A DNA stretch of 10,211 nucleotides from NCBI GenBank assembly GCA_947179285.1, contig CAMXAV010000013.1, positions 1 through 10,211 on the forward strand. Reading direction: 5' to 3'. Shown in pieces: positions 1-6,905 of this stretch. This DNA is from an uncultured Helicobacter sp. GTDB taxonomy: Bacteria > Campylobacterota > Campylobacteria > Campylobacterales > Helicobacteraceae. Positions within the stretch are counted from its first letter, which is position 1. Each line of letters opens with the position of its first letter. The notes beneath the pieces are model-generated. The model did no database searches and was not told the DNA's origin. It worked only from the letters and a program-made list of their open reading frames with translations. The translations under genes and the position numbers were made by a program.

Positions 1-229
1 GATTGCGATTCCAAAAACTGCGCCTGCCGCAACACAAATGGCAGAGAATCCCTCGATTGTTGTTCAGGCTTTTATGCTTAATCATGCTAAAATCAATGGA
101 GAATGGTTTGCGATTGGTGAAGTCAAAAACGGGATTCGGCTGATTGGAATCGAAGATTGCGGCGTTGTGCTCGAAAAAGCGCAACAAAGAGTGTGCATTC
201 ATATTGACATTTCAAGGAAAAAACGATGA
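1..229 (+). CDS. C-terminal part of a CtsR/GspC-like secretion protein (5' partial)
   Basis: The reading frame is open from base 2 to the TGA at 227-229. An ATG at 38 has no ribosome binding site, so I read this as the tail of a longer protein that begins upstream. Its core, from about AKINGEWFAIGEVKNG to VVLE, resembles the small beta-rich homology region of GspC/PilP-type periplasmic proteins, where an 'INGKxYxxGDxxxGYxxxxI' pattern is common. In Campylobacter jejuni, ctsR lies just upstream of the secretin gene ctsD, so a CtsR-like role linking inner membrane and secretin is the best guess. Its stop overlaps the next start as ATGA, which implies translational coupling. The protein ends in basic residues (SRKKR). 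The reading frame is convincing; the family assignment is moderate. Confidence 0.6.
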   Translation, partial: IAIPKTAPAATQMAENPSIVVQAFMLNHAKINGEWFAIGEVKNGIRLIGIEDCGVVLEKAQQRVCIHIDISRKKR

Positions 230-1716
230 ATAAATGGTTGTTAGGATTCTTGTTGGCAGGCGCAATGGCATGCCCAATTAGTATTGTGAGTAATGGCGAA
301 GTTTCTTTGGAAGAACTTCTTGTGAAATTGAGTCTTGAATGCAAGATGAATATCATCGTCAAGGATTCGTATTCGACACAACGACTCAAGGAAATCTTTC
401 CGATTCTACATCTTTCGCAAGTGCCCATTCAAGAGAGCATGGAAGTTTTGCTCCATGAAAATGGATTGTTTTACGAAATCGAAGATTCCGTGTTGCGCAT
501 TTTTGGAACAAAAACGCAAGTTTTTCAAATCCATTATGTCGCAACAGAACGTAGCGGTATGAGCAGCACGGAAGTATCGATTAGTCGCAACGATGGCGGA
601 ATGGGCTATCGCGCAAATAGTGGGAATGAACATGATATTTTTGAAAAGAGCGGCGGGAGTCGTTCGGGCGTGAATATTACGACAGAAGATAAGCTCAATT
701 TTTGGAGCACGATTGCAACAGAATTGCATCATATTCTCTATCGTCCCGGCGAGGTGTCGCCAACGCATACTGCACCGCCAGATACGAATAGTACAACCCC
801 AAAAACATCGAATATTATCATCAACAAAGCCGCAGGGCTCATCACGGTTACGGGGACAAAATCGCAGCTAGAACGTGTTGCAAATTATTTGGAGATTTTG
901 CAAAATTCTTTGACGCGACAAGTGATGATTGACCTCTCGATTCTGACAATCACGCACAATAATGTGCATACGACAGGAATCGATTGGAATCAACTCTATG
1001 CGCTCCAAAACTTTAGCACGATTCCGCAAACAGATAGCGCACAAAATGGCTTTATGCAGCTAAGTAATGGCGAGTTTAGCTATTCTCTCAATCTTTTCCC
1101 GCAGAGCATTACACTAAATAGAATCGTGGAATTTCTAAGTCAATATGGCGAGGTTAGTACATTGTCAAACCCCAAATTGCTCACGCTCAACAACCAGCCC
1201 GCAATGATAAGTGTGGGCGATGTGATTCGCTACCGCAAGAGCACGGTATTCCAAAGTAGCGCAAATACGACAACAAATACAAATACAGACACAGAATATC
1301 CCTCTGTTTTTGCGGGCGTTTTGCTCGATATTACGCCTTCTATCTTTGAAAATAATCTCATGCTAAAAATCAACCCTTCGATTACGAGCCTCAAGGGGCG
1401 CGAGATTCAAAACGCGGCGCAAGCGCTCGATTCGCCGCCCAATCTAAGTGCAAATCAGCTTTCGTCTATCGTCTATGTGAGTAATGGCAAGAAAATTGTG
1501 ATTGGAGGATTGATTCGCAAGAGTTCTAATATGGAATATTCAGGCATTCCCATTCTTATGGATATTCCATTATTGAGCTATCTCTTTTCCTACAAACAAG
1601 AGATTCAAAACACCGTGGAAATGGTGATTGTCATCACGCCATATATTGTCGATATTGCAAATATAGATTCTGCCGAAAATCAAGATTTTGTGGAGGACGT
1701 TAATGCAACAAATTAA
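226..1716 (+). CDS. ctsD: MshL/CtsD-type outer-membrane secretin
   Basis: 496 aa secretin that should form the multimeric outer-membrane pore of a type II secretion-like, type IV pilus or competence machine. Residues 1-15 look like a short signal peptide ending AMA before Cys16. Residues about 27-94 look like the N0/STN-type domain, and about 155-230 a secretin N-domain with the MshL-like 'AAGLITVTG' segment. The secretin domain runs from about 232 to 478. It includes IDLSILTI, GIDW (251-254), VSTLSNPKLLTLNNQPA (310-326), VIGGLI (425-430) and VEMVIVITPYIV (464-475). Low-complexity Ser/Thr/Asn loops lie at 178-196 and 344-358. AAGGAA at 214-219 precedes the ATG, which overlaps the previous stop by 4 nt. 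The last 14 nt overlap the ATPase gene. The symbol rests on gene order and domain type, not on a search; mshL or pilQ-like are alternative labels. Confidence 0.88.
   Translation: MNKWLLGFLLAGAMACPISIVSNGEVSLEELLVKLSLECKMNIIVKDSYSTQRLKEIFPILHLSQVPIQESMEVLLHENGLFYEIEDSVLRIFGTKTQVFQIHYVATERSGMSSTEVSISRNDGGMGYRANSGNEHDIFEKSGGSRSGVNITTEDKLNFWSTIATELHHILYRPGEVSPTHTAPPDTNSTTPKTSNIIINKAAGLITVTGTKSQLERVANYLEILQNSLTRQVMIDLSILTITHNNVHTTGIDWNQLYALQNFSTIPQTDSAQNGFMQLSNGEFSYSLNLFPQSITLNRIVEFLSQYGEVSTLSNPKLLTLNNQPAMISVGDVIRYRKSTVFQSSANTTTNTNTDTEYPSVFAGVLLDITPSIFENNLMLKINPSITSLKGREIQNAAQALDSPPNLSANQLSSIVYVSNGKKIVIGGLIRKSSNMEYSGIPILMDIPLLSYLFSYKQEIQNTVEMVIVITPYIVDIANIDSAENQDFVEDVNATN
1692..1696 (+). promoter_or_regulatory. 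Ribosome binding site that fixes the ATPase start
   Basis: GGAGG lies six bases upstream of the ATG at 1703, inside the 3' end of the secretin gene. It favours 1703 over the in-frame TTG at 1688 as the start of the GspE-type ATPase gene. Confidence 0.75.
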
Positions 1717-3256
1717 TTGGGAAGAATGCTATCAAAAATGCCTCGATGGCTCGATGAAGCCAGAAGATATAGAATGCCCTCTTGATGAGGCTTTGCGCAA
1801 TCTCGCGCATGTCGCGAAGCTGCCCTATATCGAGCTGCAAGCTGAAAAGATTGACGCGACTTTGTTACGTTCCTTTTCTGTTTTTAACGCGACAAAATTT
1901 GCGACTTTGCCGCTAAAATCTGATGATGGCAAAATCCATTTTGCCTCGCTTAATCCTTTTAATCCGCTCATGCGCCATACTCTCCAAAACATTTTTGGCG
2001 CTAAAGAGATTCTCTTTTGTTTTGCTTCGCCGCAATCTTTTACATTCGTGCTTGAATGGGTGAGTGTCGAGGCAAAGGCATTGTTATTGCAATCGGCGCT
2101 GCTAGAAGAACATAAAGCCCCGAGTCAAGATTCTACAACCTTGCAAACCTTTGTGGCATTGTTGCTCGAAGAAGCGTTGCGATTATGCGCGAGCGATGTA
2201 CATATTGAATCGAGGGATTATACATCGATTCGCATGCGTATCGATGGCTGTCTCATAGAAAGATTTCATTTTGATTTAGCATTGTTTGCGCCGCTTTCTT
2301 CGCAGCTAAAGCTGATTTCTAAGCTCGATATTTCCGAAAAACGCAAGGGGCAAGATGGGCGATTCCAATTGCCGACTTTCCCAAGAGTCGACTTTAGAAT
2401 CTCGACAATCCCCATTGCAGGTGGCGAATCGATTGTCCTAAGAATCCTCGATAATTCAAAGCAGAATCTGACGCTTAATCAGCTAGGTTTTATGCCCGAT
2501 TCCATAGACATTTTGCGCCAAACAATCCAAAAGACGCATGGGATTATTTTTATTACGGGACCAACGGGAAGCGGTAAATCAACAACGCTTTATGCGTTGT
2601 TGCAGCTTTGCAATAGAGAGCGGCAAAAGATTATCACTATCGAAGACCCGATTGAATACGAAATGCAAGGAATCACGCAAGTTGTTTTAAATGATAAAAT
2701 CCATTTTGGTTTTTCAGAAGTTTTGCGCAATATCTTGCGCCAAGACCCCGATATTTTAATGATTGGCGAGGTGCGCGACCAAGAGACCTTGCAGCTCGCG
2801 TTTCAGGCTTCGCTCACGGGGCATCTCGTGCTTTGCACGCTCCACACAAACGATGCGCTCGAAAGCATTACGCGCCTTTTAGATATGGGAATCGAGCCCT
2901 ATTTCCTCGCCTCTGCCTTGCTGCTTGTCGTCTCGCAGCGGCTCGTGCCCAAACTTTGCCCACATTGCCGCGAATCGTATCGAATCGACTATGCAGATTC
3001 TAACATGGCTTTTTATCGTTCCAAAGGCTGTGTGCGCTGCTATGGGCGCGGGTTTTTGGGGCGAGAATTACTCTATGAAATCCTTCCAATCACAAAGAAT
3101 CTCAAAGAGGCGTTGCACCAAAAAGCCACGCAAAAAGAGCTCCTAGAAATTGCCAAAGATTCTGGCTTTGTGCGCATGGTGGAGCAGGGGCTAGAAAAGG
3201 CAAAATCGGGTTTGATGACGCTTGAAATATTGCATGGAATCCAAAATGACTTTTGA
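1703..3256 (+). CDS. ctsE: GspE/PulE-family secretion ATPase (CtsE-like)
   Basis: 517 aa hexameric ATPase expected on the cytoplasmic face of the inner membrane, powering pseudopilus or DNA-uptake assembly. Visible motifs, in order, are the 'ASDVHIE' segment (D165), Walker A GPTGSGKST (286-294), the Walker B-type DILMIGE (350-356), and the His box TLHTND (H381). A zinc-binding pair of CxxC motifs, C419/C422 and C443/C446, is typical of GspE/PilB. The N-terminal 130 or so residues are variable and match no motif I know well. Length is normal for the family. The start is ATG 1703 with GGAGG six bases upstream, overlapping the secretin stop by 14 nt. The platform gene overlaps its end by 11 nt, so the genes are probably co-translated. 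Family certain; the ctsE label is inferred from the order secretin-ATPase-GspF in a Campylobacterota genome. Confidence 0.92.
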   Translation: MQQINWEECYQKCLDGSMKPEDIECPLDEALRNLAHVAKLPYIELQAEKIDATLLRSFSVFNATKFATLPLKSDDGKIHFASLNPFNPLMRHTLQNIFGAKEILFCFASPQSFTFVLEWVSVEAKALLLQSALLEEHKAPSQDSTTLQTFVALLLEEALRLCASDVHIESRDYTSIRMRIDGCLIERFHFDLALFAPLSSQLKLISKLDISEKRKGQDGRFQLPTFPRVDFRISTIPIAGGESIVLRILDNSKQNLTLNQLGFMPDSIDILRQTIQKTHGIIFITGPTGSGKSTTLYALLQLCNRERQKIITIEDPIEYEMQGITQVVLNDKIHFGFSEVLRNILRQDPDILMIGEVRDQETLQLAFQASLTGHLVLCTLHTNDALESITRLLDMGIEPYFLASALLLVVSQRLVPKLCPHCRESYRIDYADSNMAFYRSKGCVRCYGRGFLGRELLYEILPITKNLKEALHQKATQKELLEIAKDSGFVRMVEQGLEKAKSGLMTLEILHGIQNDF

Positions 3257-4445
3257 GGTTGTTTATAGCCAAAATGGTGTTTTGCACACCATAGAATTTC
3301 AGGCAGAAAGCCGCGAAAGTGCAATCCAATATTTTAAGCAGAATCACCATATCCAACTCATAAAAATCACGCAGATTGCGGCAAAAAGACGCCCGCTTTT
3401 TCGTAAAAGCTTGAGCACAAAAGAACTTTCGCTTGTGTTCTATCAATTTGCCATTCTCCTAAACGCCGCTATCCCGTTGCATAGCCTGCTTGAGAGCCTC
3501 GCGCAATATCCCCACCCACGCATTGCGGCGATGTTTGCGCATGTCTTGTCCGCTGTGCAAAATGGGCAGCAGCTTCGCGATGGATTCGCGCCTTTTGCTA
3601 AAGAGCTTGGTATCGGAATCGAGCTCATCGCGCTAGGAGAAAAGAGCGGGAACTTGCCCCAAACATTAATGCTTTTTGTCGATTTTTTGCGCGCAAAAGA
3701 ACAGAATCAAAAGCGCCTCTTAAACGCGCTTGCCTATCCACTCTTTTTATGTGTCGCCATTATAGCCGCATTGTTTGTGATTATCGGTTTTTTATTGCCA
3801 CAATTTGAAAGCCTCTTTATGAGTTTCAATAAACAACTTCCCCCGCTCACACAATTCCTTTTTTCGTTGCAGATTCTCACAACTCCTCTTTTTTTGCTAG
3901 GCTATGGCATTGGCTTTTGCGTCCTAATGCTTCTTTGGGTTTTATTGCGCCAAAACGAAACATTCCAACAGAGTTTTGACGCATTGCTATTGCGGATTCC
4001 ATTTATCGGGAATCTCTTACGTGCTCAACATCTCTTTTTTTATTTCTCGACAATGCAGCTCCTCTTTGCTGCGGGCTTCGTGCTCGATAATGTCCTCGAA
4101 CTTTGCACAAAAACATGCACAAACAGCGCCTTGCGTGCGCAGCTCGCAACGATTCCGAGCTATCTCAAACAAGGGCACAATTTGAGCGATTCGATGCAGC
4201 ATGCGCAGGTGTTTGCGCCCATTGTGCTCGCGCTCATCGCGGCGGCGCAAAAGAGTGGCGAAATGGAGAAAATGTTGCACACTGCCGCCGAGCTCTATGG
4301 CAGCGAATCGGCGCACAAACAGGCACAGCTGCTCGCGCTCATCGAGCCGCTTATGACATGCCTTATGGCATGCGTTGTGCTGCTGATTGCGCTCGGCGTG
4401 TTTTTGCCTTTGTGGGAGCTTAATTCAGTGGGCACGCAATGGTAA
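3246..4445 (+). CDS. ctsF: GspF-family inner-membrane platform protein (CtsF-like)
   Basis: 399 aa polytopic inner-membrane protein of the GspF/PilC family, the base that couples the ATPase to pseudopilus assembly. The N-terminal 'MTFEVVYSQNGVLHTIEF' is the usual small cytoplasmic opening of this family. Two T2SF repeats are seen, each with the typical motif: GEKSGNLPQTL (131-141) and, in the second half, QKSGEMEKML. Hydrophobic membrane segments lie near 160-184, 212-234 and about 367-389. ATG 3246 has GGA seven bases upstream and overlaps the ATPase gene by 11 nt. An in-frame ATG at 3234 and TTG at 3222 are alternatives, but they only add residues unlike the family start. The gene ends inside a tandem repeat, 25 nt from the convergent glmU stop. 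Confidence 0.92.
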   Translation: MTFEVVYSQNGVLHTIEFQAESRESAIQYFKQNHHIQLIKITQIAAKRRPLFRKSLSTKELSLVFYQFAILLNAAIPLHSLLESLAQYPHPRIAAMFAHVLSAVQNGQQLRDGFAPFAKELGIGIELIALGEKSGNLPQTLMLFVDFLRAKEQNQKRLLNALAYPLFLCVAIIAALFVIIGFLLPQFESLFMSFNKQLPPLTQFLFSLQILTTPLFLLGYGIGFCVLMLLWVLLRQNETFQQSFDALLLRIPFIGNLLRAQHLFFYFSTMQLLFAAGFVLDNVLELCTKTCTNSALRAQLATIPSYLKQGHNLSDSMQHAQVFAPIVLALIAAAQKSGEMEKMLHTAAELYGSESAHKQAQLLALIEPLMTCLMACVVLLIALGVFLPLWELNSVGTQW

Positions 4446-4473
4446 AGCTATGGCAAAAGCTATGGTAAAGCTA
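4439..4473 (+). repeat. Three-unit tandem repeat spanning two convergent stop codons
   Basis: Unit 1 is ATGGTAAAGCT (4439-4449), unit 2 is ATGGCAAAAGCT (4450-4461) and unit 3 is ATGGTAAAGCT (4462-4472), followed by AAAGC. The TAA of the platform gene (4443-4445) lies in unit 1. The reverse-strand TAG of glmU (4473-4471) overlaps the edge of unit 3. No stable hairpin with a T-run is visible here, so I do not call a terminator. Confidence 0.8.
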
Positions 4474-6030
4474 AAGCAAACGCCCCCCACCCACAAAATG
4501 CAAGAGCTCGAGCTCATCGCCCTCTTTGGGCGTGTGGCTGCTCCATTGCTCCTTTTTGAGCACCTCGCCATTGAGCGCAATCGCGACAACCTTAGAATCC
4601 ACGCCGAGTTTGCGCAGCACGCCTTGCACGCTTAGCCCTTTCTCGACACTCTGCCATTGCCCATTAATCTTAAGCTGTGTTTGTGCCTTAGATTCAGTAT
4701 TGGTTGTTGCCACAGGCTGCTTGCCCCAGATGCCGCCAAAGAAACGTTCATAGAATCCGTCAATGTTTGCCTGCGGTGTGCGCGAGATTCCGAGCGCGCC
4801 GCTCACAACATCTTTGGTAATCGTGCTGCCTGCGGCGATGACAACGCAATCGCCAACGCTCACAGGCGCAACAAGCTGCGTGTCGCTGCCGATGAACACA
4901 TCTTTGCCAATCATCGTGCGGTGCTTCTGCTTGCCGTCATAGTTGCATGTAATCACGCCCGCGCCGATGTTGCTGCCGCTGCCAATCTCGCAATCGCCCA
5001 GATAGCTCAAATGCCCCGCCTTGACGCCGTGCAAAATCGCCTTTTTGGTCTCGACAAAGTTCCCGATATGCGTTTGCGCAATCATGCATTGCGGGCGGAT
5101 ATGTGCGAAGGGTCCCACATCGCTATTAACAATCTTGCTATCCTCAACCACGCTATGCGCCTTGATGTGCGCGTTTTCGAGCACGCATGCGCCGAGAATC
5201 TGCACGCCGCTCTCAAGCTCGCACTCGCCGCTAAACTGCGCACGCGAGTCGATATAGATTGTGTGCGGCAGGTGCATGCGCACGCCCGCCTTTTGCCAAT
5301 GCGTGCGGATTCTGTGCAGCATCATCTCTTCGGCGGCGCTCAAATCGAGCTTCGTATTCACGCCCTTAAAATTTTCTTCGCTCACAACGAGCGAAACGAG
5401 CTCTTTAGAATCGGCGAGCAACGCATGGATAATGTCGGTTAGATAATATTCCTTTTGCGCGTTGTCGTTGCCAAGCTTGGGCAGATAGGCGCGCAAAATG
5501 GGCAGCGGAAAGAGATAGACGCCGGCATTGACGGTTGTGATTTGCTTATGTTGCTCCGTTGCGTCTTTTTCCTCGACAATGCCGATGATTTTCTTGCCGT
5601 TTAGAATCACGCGTCCATAGCCGCTGCCATCGTCTAGTTCGAGAATGCTCATCACGGTCGATTCTTTGCCAAAGTCGAGGAATTTTTGCAGCTCATCGGA
5701 GCGCACGAGCGGCATATCGCCGTTTAAGACGAGCAGGCGCTCATGCTTTGGCGTGTATTGTTGCAAAAACGACATCACCGCGCCGCCTGTGCCCGGGAGG
5801 TTGTGGTGGTCTTGGCGCACGCAGTGCACGCCGATGAAGTTATCGCGCACCATTTTTTCGACCTTGTCGGCTTGGTGAAAGACGAGAACGCTCACATCAT
5901 CGCTGATTTTCATGGCTTCGTTGATGCTATAATACAACATCTCGCGCCCGCAAAGCTTGTGCAAAACTTTGGGCGTGCTCGATTGCATGCGGCTTCCTGC
6001 CCCTGCTGCCAAAACCACAACAGAACACAT
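4471..6030 (-). CDS. glmU: GlmU with a C-terminal ThiS-like sulfur-carrier domain
   Basis: 519 aa. Residues 1 to about 431 are a full bifunctional GlmU, which acetylates glucosamine-1-phosphate and then makes UDP-GlcNAc for peptidoglycan and lipopolysaccharide. The uridyltransferase half shows VVVLAAGAGSRM (R14, K21), PGTGGA (79-84), NGDMPLV (metal D105) and GVNTK (N225). The left-handed beta-helix acetyltransferase half shows HIRP (R312), K330, KAGHLSYLGD (H340, Y343) and NIGAGVITCNYDG. H. pylori GlmU, as remembered, ends at about 433 aa just after the phenylalanine pair seen here at 430-431. Here a roughly 21-residue polar linker and a 67-residue ThiS-like domain follow in frame. The reverse-strand ATG at 6030 has AGGAG five bases upstream (6036-6040). 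GlmU is certain; the fused domain is very likely. Confidence 0.95.
   Translation of the reverse strand: MCSVVVLAAGAGSRMQSSTPKVLHKLCGREMLYYSINEAMKISDDVSVLVFHQADKVEKMVRDNFIGVHCVRQDHHNLPGTGGAVMSFLQQYTPKHERLLVLNGDMPLVRSDELQKFLDFGKESTVMSILELDDGSGYGRVILNGKKIIGIVEEKDATEQHKQITTVNAGVYLFPLPILRAYLPKLGNDNAQKEYYLTDIIHALLADSKELVSLVVSEENFKGVNTKLDLSAAEEMMLHRIRTHWQKAGVRMHLPHTIYIDSRAQFSGECELESGVQILGACVLENAHIKAHSVVEDSKIVNSDVGPFAHIRPQCMIAQTHIGNFVETKKAILHGVKAGHLSYLGDCEIGSGSNIGAGVITCNYDGKQKHRTMIGKDVFIGSDTQLVAPVSVGDCVVIAAGSTITKDVVSGALGISRTPQANIDGFYERFFGGIWGKQPVATTNTESKAQTQLKINGQWQSVEKGLSVQGVLRKLGVDSKVVAIALNGEVLKKEQWSSHTPKEGDELELLHFVGGGRLL
4474..4674 (-). other. ThiS-like ubiquitin-fold sulfur-carrier domain within GlmU
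   Basis: Residues 453-519 of the glmU product begin LKINGQWQSV and continue through VVAIALNGEVL, W496 and EGDELELLHFVGGG. This follows the whole length of ThiS, the small protein that carries thiocarboxylate sulfur for thiazole synthesis: an opening 'xKINGxxxxv', a central 'vAvalNgevv...W', and a closing 'GDxlellhFVGGG'. Normal ThiS ends in Gly-Gly, which is adenylated by ThiF. Here Arg-Leu-Leu follows the glycines (514-516) before the stop. A Leu codon (CTT) sits where a free-standing thiS would have its start Met, and no internal ribosome site is obvious, so it is probably made only as a fusion. MoaD is less likely given the HFVGGG ending. Confidence 0.85.
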
Positions 6031-6064
6031 TTTCGCTCCTTTGTCTTGTGAGGCTTTTTAGATA

Positions 6065-6073
6065 ATTTTAACA
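6065..6073 (-). promoter_or_regulatory. Possible extended -10 promoter for glmU
   Basis: Read on the reverse strand this is TGTTAAAAT, a TGn-TAAAAT extended -10 of the housekeeping sigma type. It lies about 25 bases upstream of the glmU ribosome binding site at 6036-6040. No clear -35 is present, as is usual in this phylum. It was identified by eye only. Confidence 0.45.
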
Positions 6074-6083
6074 CAAAATCCTA

Positions 6084-6089
6084 TATAAT
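6084..6089 (+). promoter_or_regulatory. -10 box of a housekeeping promoter for the motA operon
   Basis: A perfect TATAAT sits about 25 bases before the motA ribosome binding site. AT-rich T-runs lie upstream (6055-6060 and 6066-6069) in place of a -35 box, as in Campylobacterota sigma-70 promoters. I see no sigma-54 (GG/GC) or sigma-28 flagellar promoter, so motAB-fliP-trmA-dnaX may be expressed constitutively. Confidence 0.65.
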
Positions 6090-6113
6090 TGCTGTTTTGT
6101 GTAGTTAAGGCAC

Positions 6114-6119
6114 AGGAGG
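6114..6119 (+). promoter_or_regulatory. Strong ribosome binding site of motA
   Basis: AGGAGG with seven bases to ATG 6127, the strongest Shine-Dalgarno sequence in the window. It fits the high copy number needed for stator proteins and fixes the motA start. Confidence 0.85.
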
Positions 6120-6126
6120 AATCGTT

Positions 6127-6894
6127 ATGGATTTAGCGTCAGTCATTGGTTTTGTCGCTGTATGGGTGCTGCTTGGGGCAGCGATGTTGCAAGGAGCTGG
6201 GATTGGTCCTTATATCGACATTCCGTCTGTTCTGATTACCTTCGGTGGCTCGATTTCTGCGTTGATGATTGCCTTTAAAATGGAACACATCAAGGGCTTT
6301 GTGAAGTTCTTCTTGATTGCGTTCAAGCCGCCGCAAACGTTCGATGTCCCTGCGCTGATTAAAAAATTGGTGGATTATTCCACGCAGGCGCGCCGCGATG
6401 GAATCCTCTCGCTCGAACAAAGCGCCAACCAAGAAGAAAACGACTTCTTGCGCAAGGGCTTGGGAATGGCGATTGACGGTGGCGAGGCAGACACAATCCG
6501 CGAGCTCCTCGAGCTCGACATGGACCAAGCGCTCGGGCGGCACAAAGAGAACGCGAGCGTTTTTGACACATGGGGCGCTCTATCGGGGGGGTATGGAATG
6601 CTCGGGACGCTGATTGGGCTTGTGGCGATGCTCTTGAACATGTCCGACCCAAGCGCGATTGGTCCTGCGATGGCGGTGGCGCTGATTACGACTTTCTATG
6701 GTTCTCTCATCGGGAACGTGTTGGGCTCGCCTATCGCCCATATCCTCGTGGTGCGCGCGAATGACGAAGCGCTCGTGCAGCAGCTCATCATCGAGGGAAT
6801 CATGTCGATTCAGCGCGGCGACAACCCGCGAACGCTCGAGCAAAAGCTACTCTCGTTCTTGCCGCCATCACAGCGCGTGAGCCAGTTTGAATAA
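6127..6894 (+). CDS. motA: Flagellar stator protein MotA, PomA (sodium-type) class
   Basis: 255 aa inner-membrane protein forming the stator ring with MotB and driving flagellar rotation. Four membrane segments lie near 4-24, 32-50, 150-171 and 180-203. A cytoplasmic loop (about 75-145) carries the charged ARRDG...E segment that contacts FliG. The stretch GMLGTLIGLVAML, then DPSAIGPAMAVALITTFYG, closely follows Vibrio PomA as remembered. It includes the threonines (T161, T188/T189) matching PomA T158 and T185/T186, which are linked to Na+ transport. Classical C. jejuni and H. pylori MotA differ clearly in these segments. PomA D148 is replaced by A151. A G7 tract lies in segment 3. First gene of an apparent operon; motB follows after 11 nt. 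MotA family is certain, and ion preference is inferred. Confidence 0.93.
   Translation: MDLASVIGFVAVWVLLGAAMLQGAGIGPYIDIPSVLITFGGSISALMIAFKMEHIKGFVKFFLIAFKPPQTFDVPALIKKLVDYSTQARRDGILSLEQSANQEENDFLRKGLGMAIDGGEADTIRELLELDMDQALGRHKENASVFDTWGALSGGYGMLGTLIGLVAMLLNMSDPSAIGPAMAVALITTFYGSLIGNVLGSPIAHILVVRANDEALVQQLIIEGIMSIQRGDNPRTLEQKLLSFLPPSQRVSQFE
6585..6591 (+). repeat. G7 homopolymer inside motA
   Basis: Seven consecutive G bases encode S153-G154-G155 at the start of membrane segment 3. Gain or loss of one G would frameshift motA and remove the ion-path helices. Confidence 0.9.
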
Positions 6895-6905
6895 GGAATA
6901 GCTAA

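Noticed and set aside
262..273. Lipobox at the secretin N-terminus (AMAC, Cys16)
   Set aside because: Position -3 is Ala rather than Leu and the sequence also fits ordinary signal peptidase cleavage, so a lipoprotein is possible but not supported.
1688..1702. TTG start adding five residues to the GspE-type ATPase
   Set aside because: GGAGG is placed six bases before the ATG at 1703, and the TTG would lie upstream of that site.
3222..3245. TTG 3222 or ATG 3234 as start of the GspF-type protein
   Set aside because: The family normally begins close to the residues encoded from ATG 3246, and GGA is well spaced for that start.
4446..4480. Transcription terminator between the convergent genes
   Set aside because: No GC-rich inverted repeat followed by a T-run is present on either strand; the sequence is a direct repeat.
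4657..5442. Forward open frame (261 codons) opposite glmU
   Set aside because: It lies entirely antisense to well-conserved GlmU, has an Ala/His/Arg-rich shadow composition and no ribosome site.
6101..6120. Sigma-54 promoter upstream of motA (GGCAC at 6109)
   Set aside because: The required TTGC element is missing at the right distance and the site overlaps the ribosome binding site.
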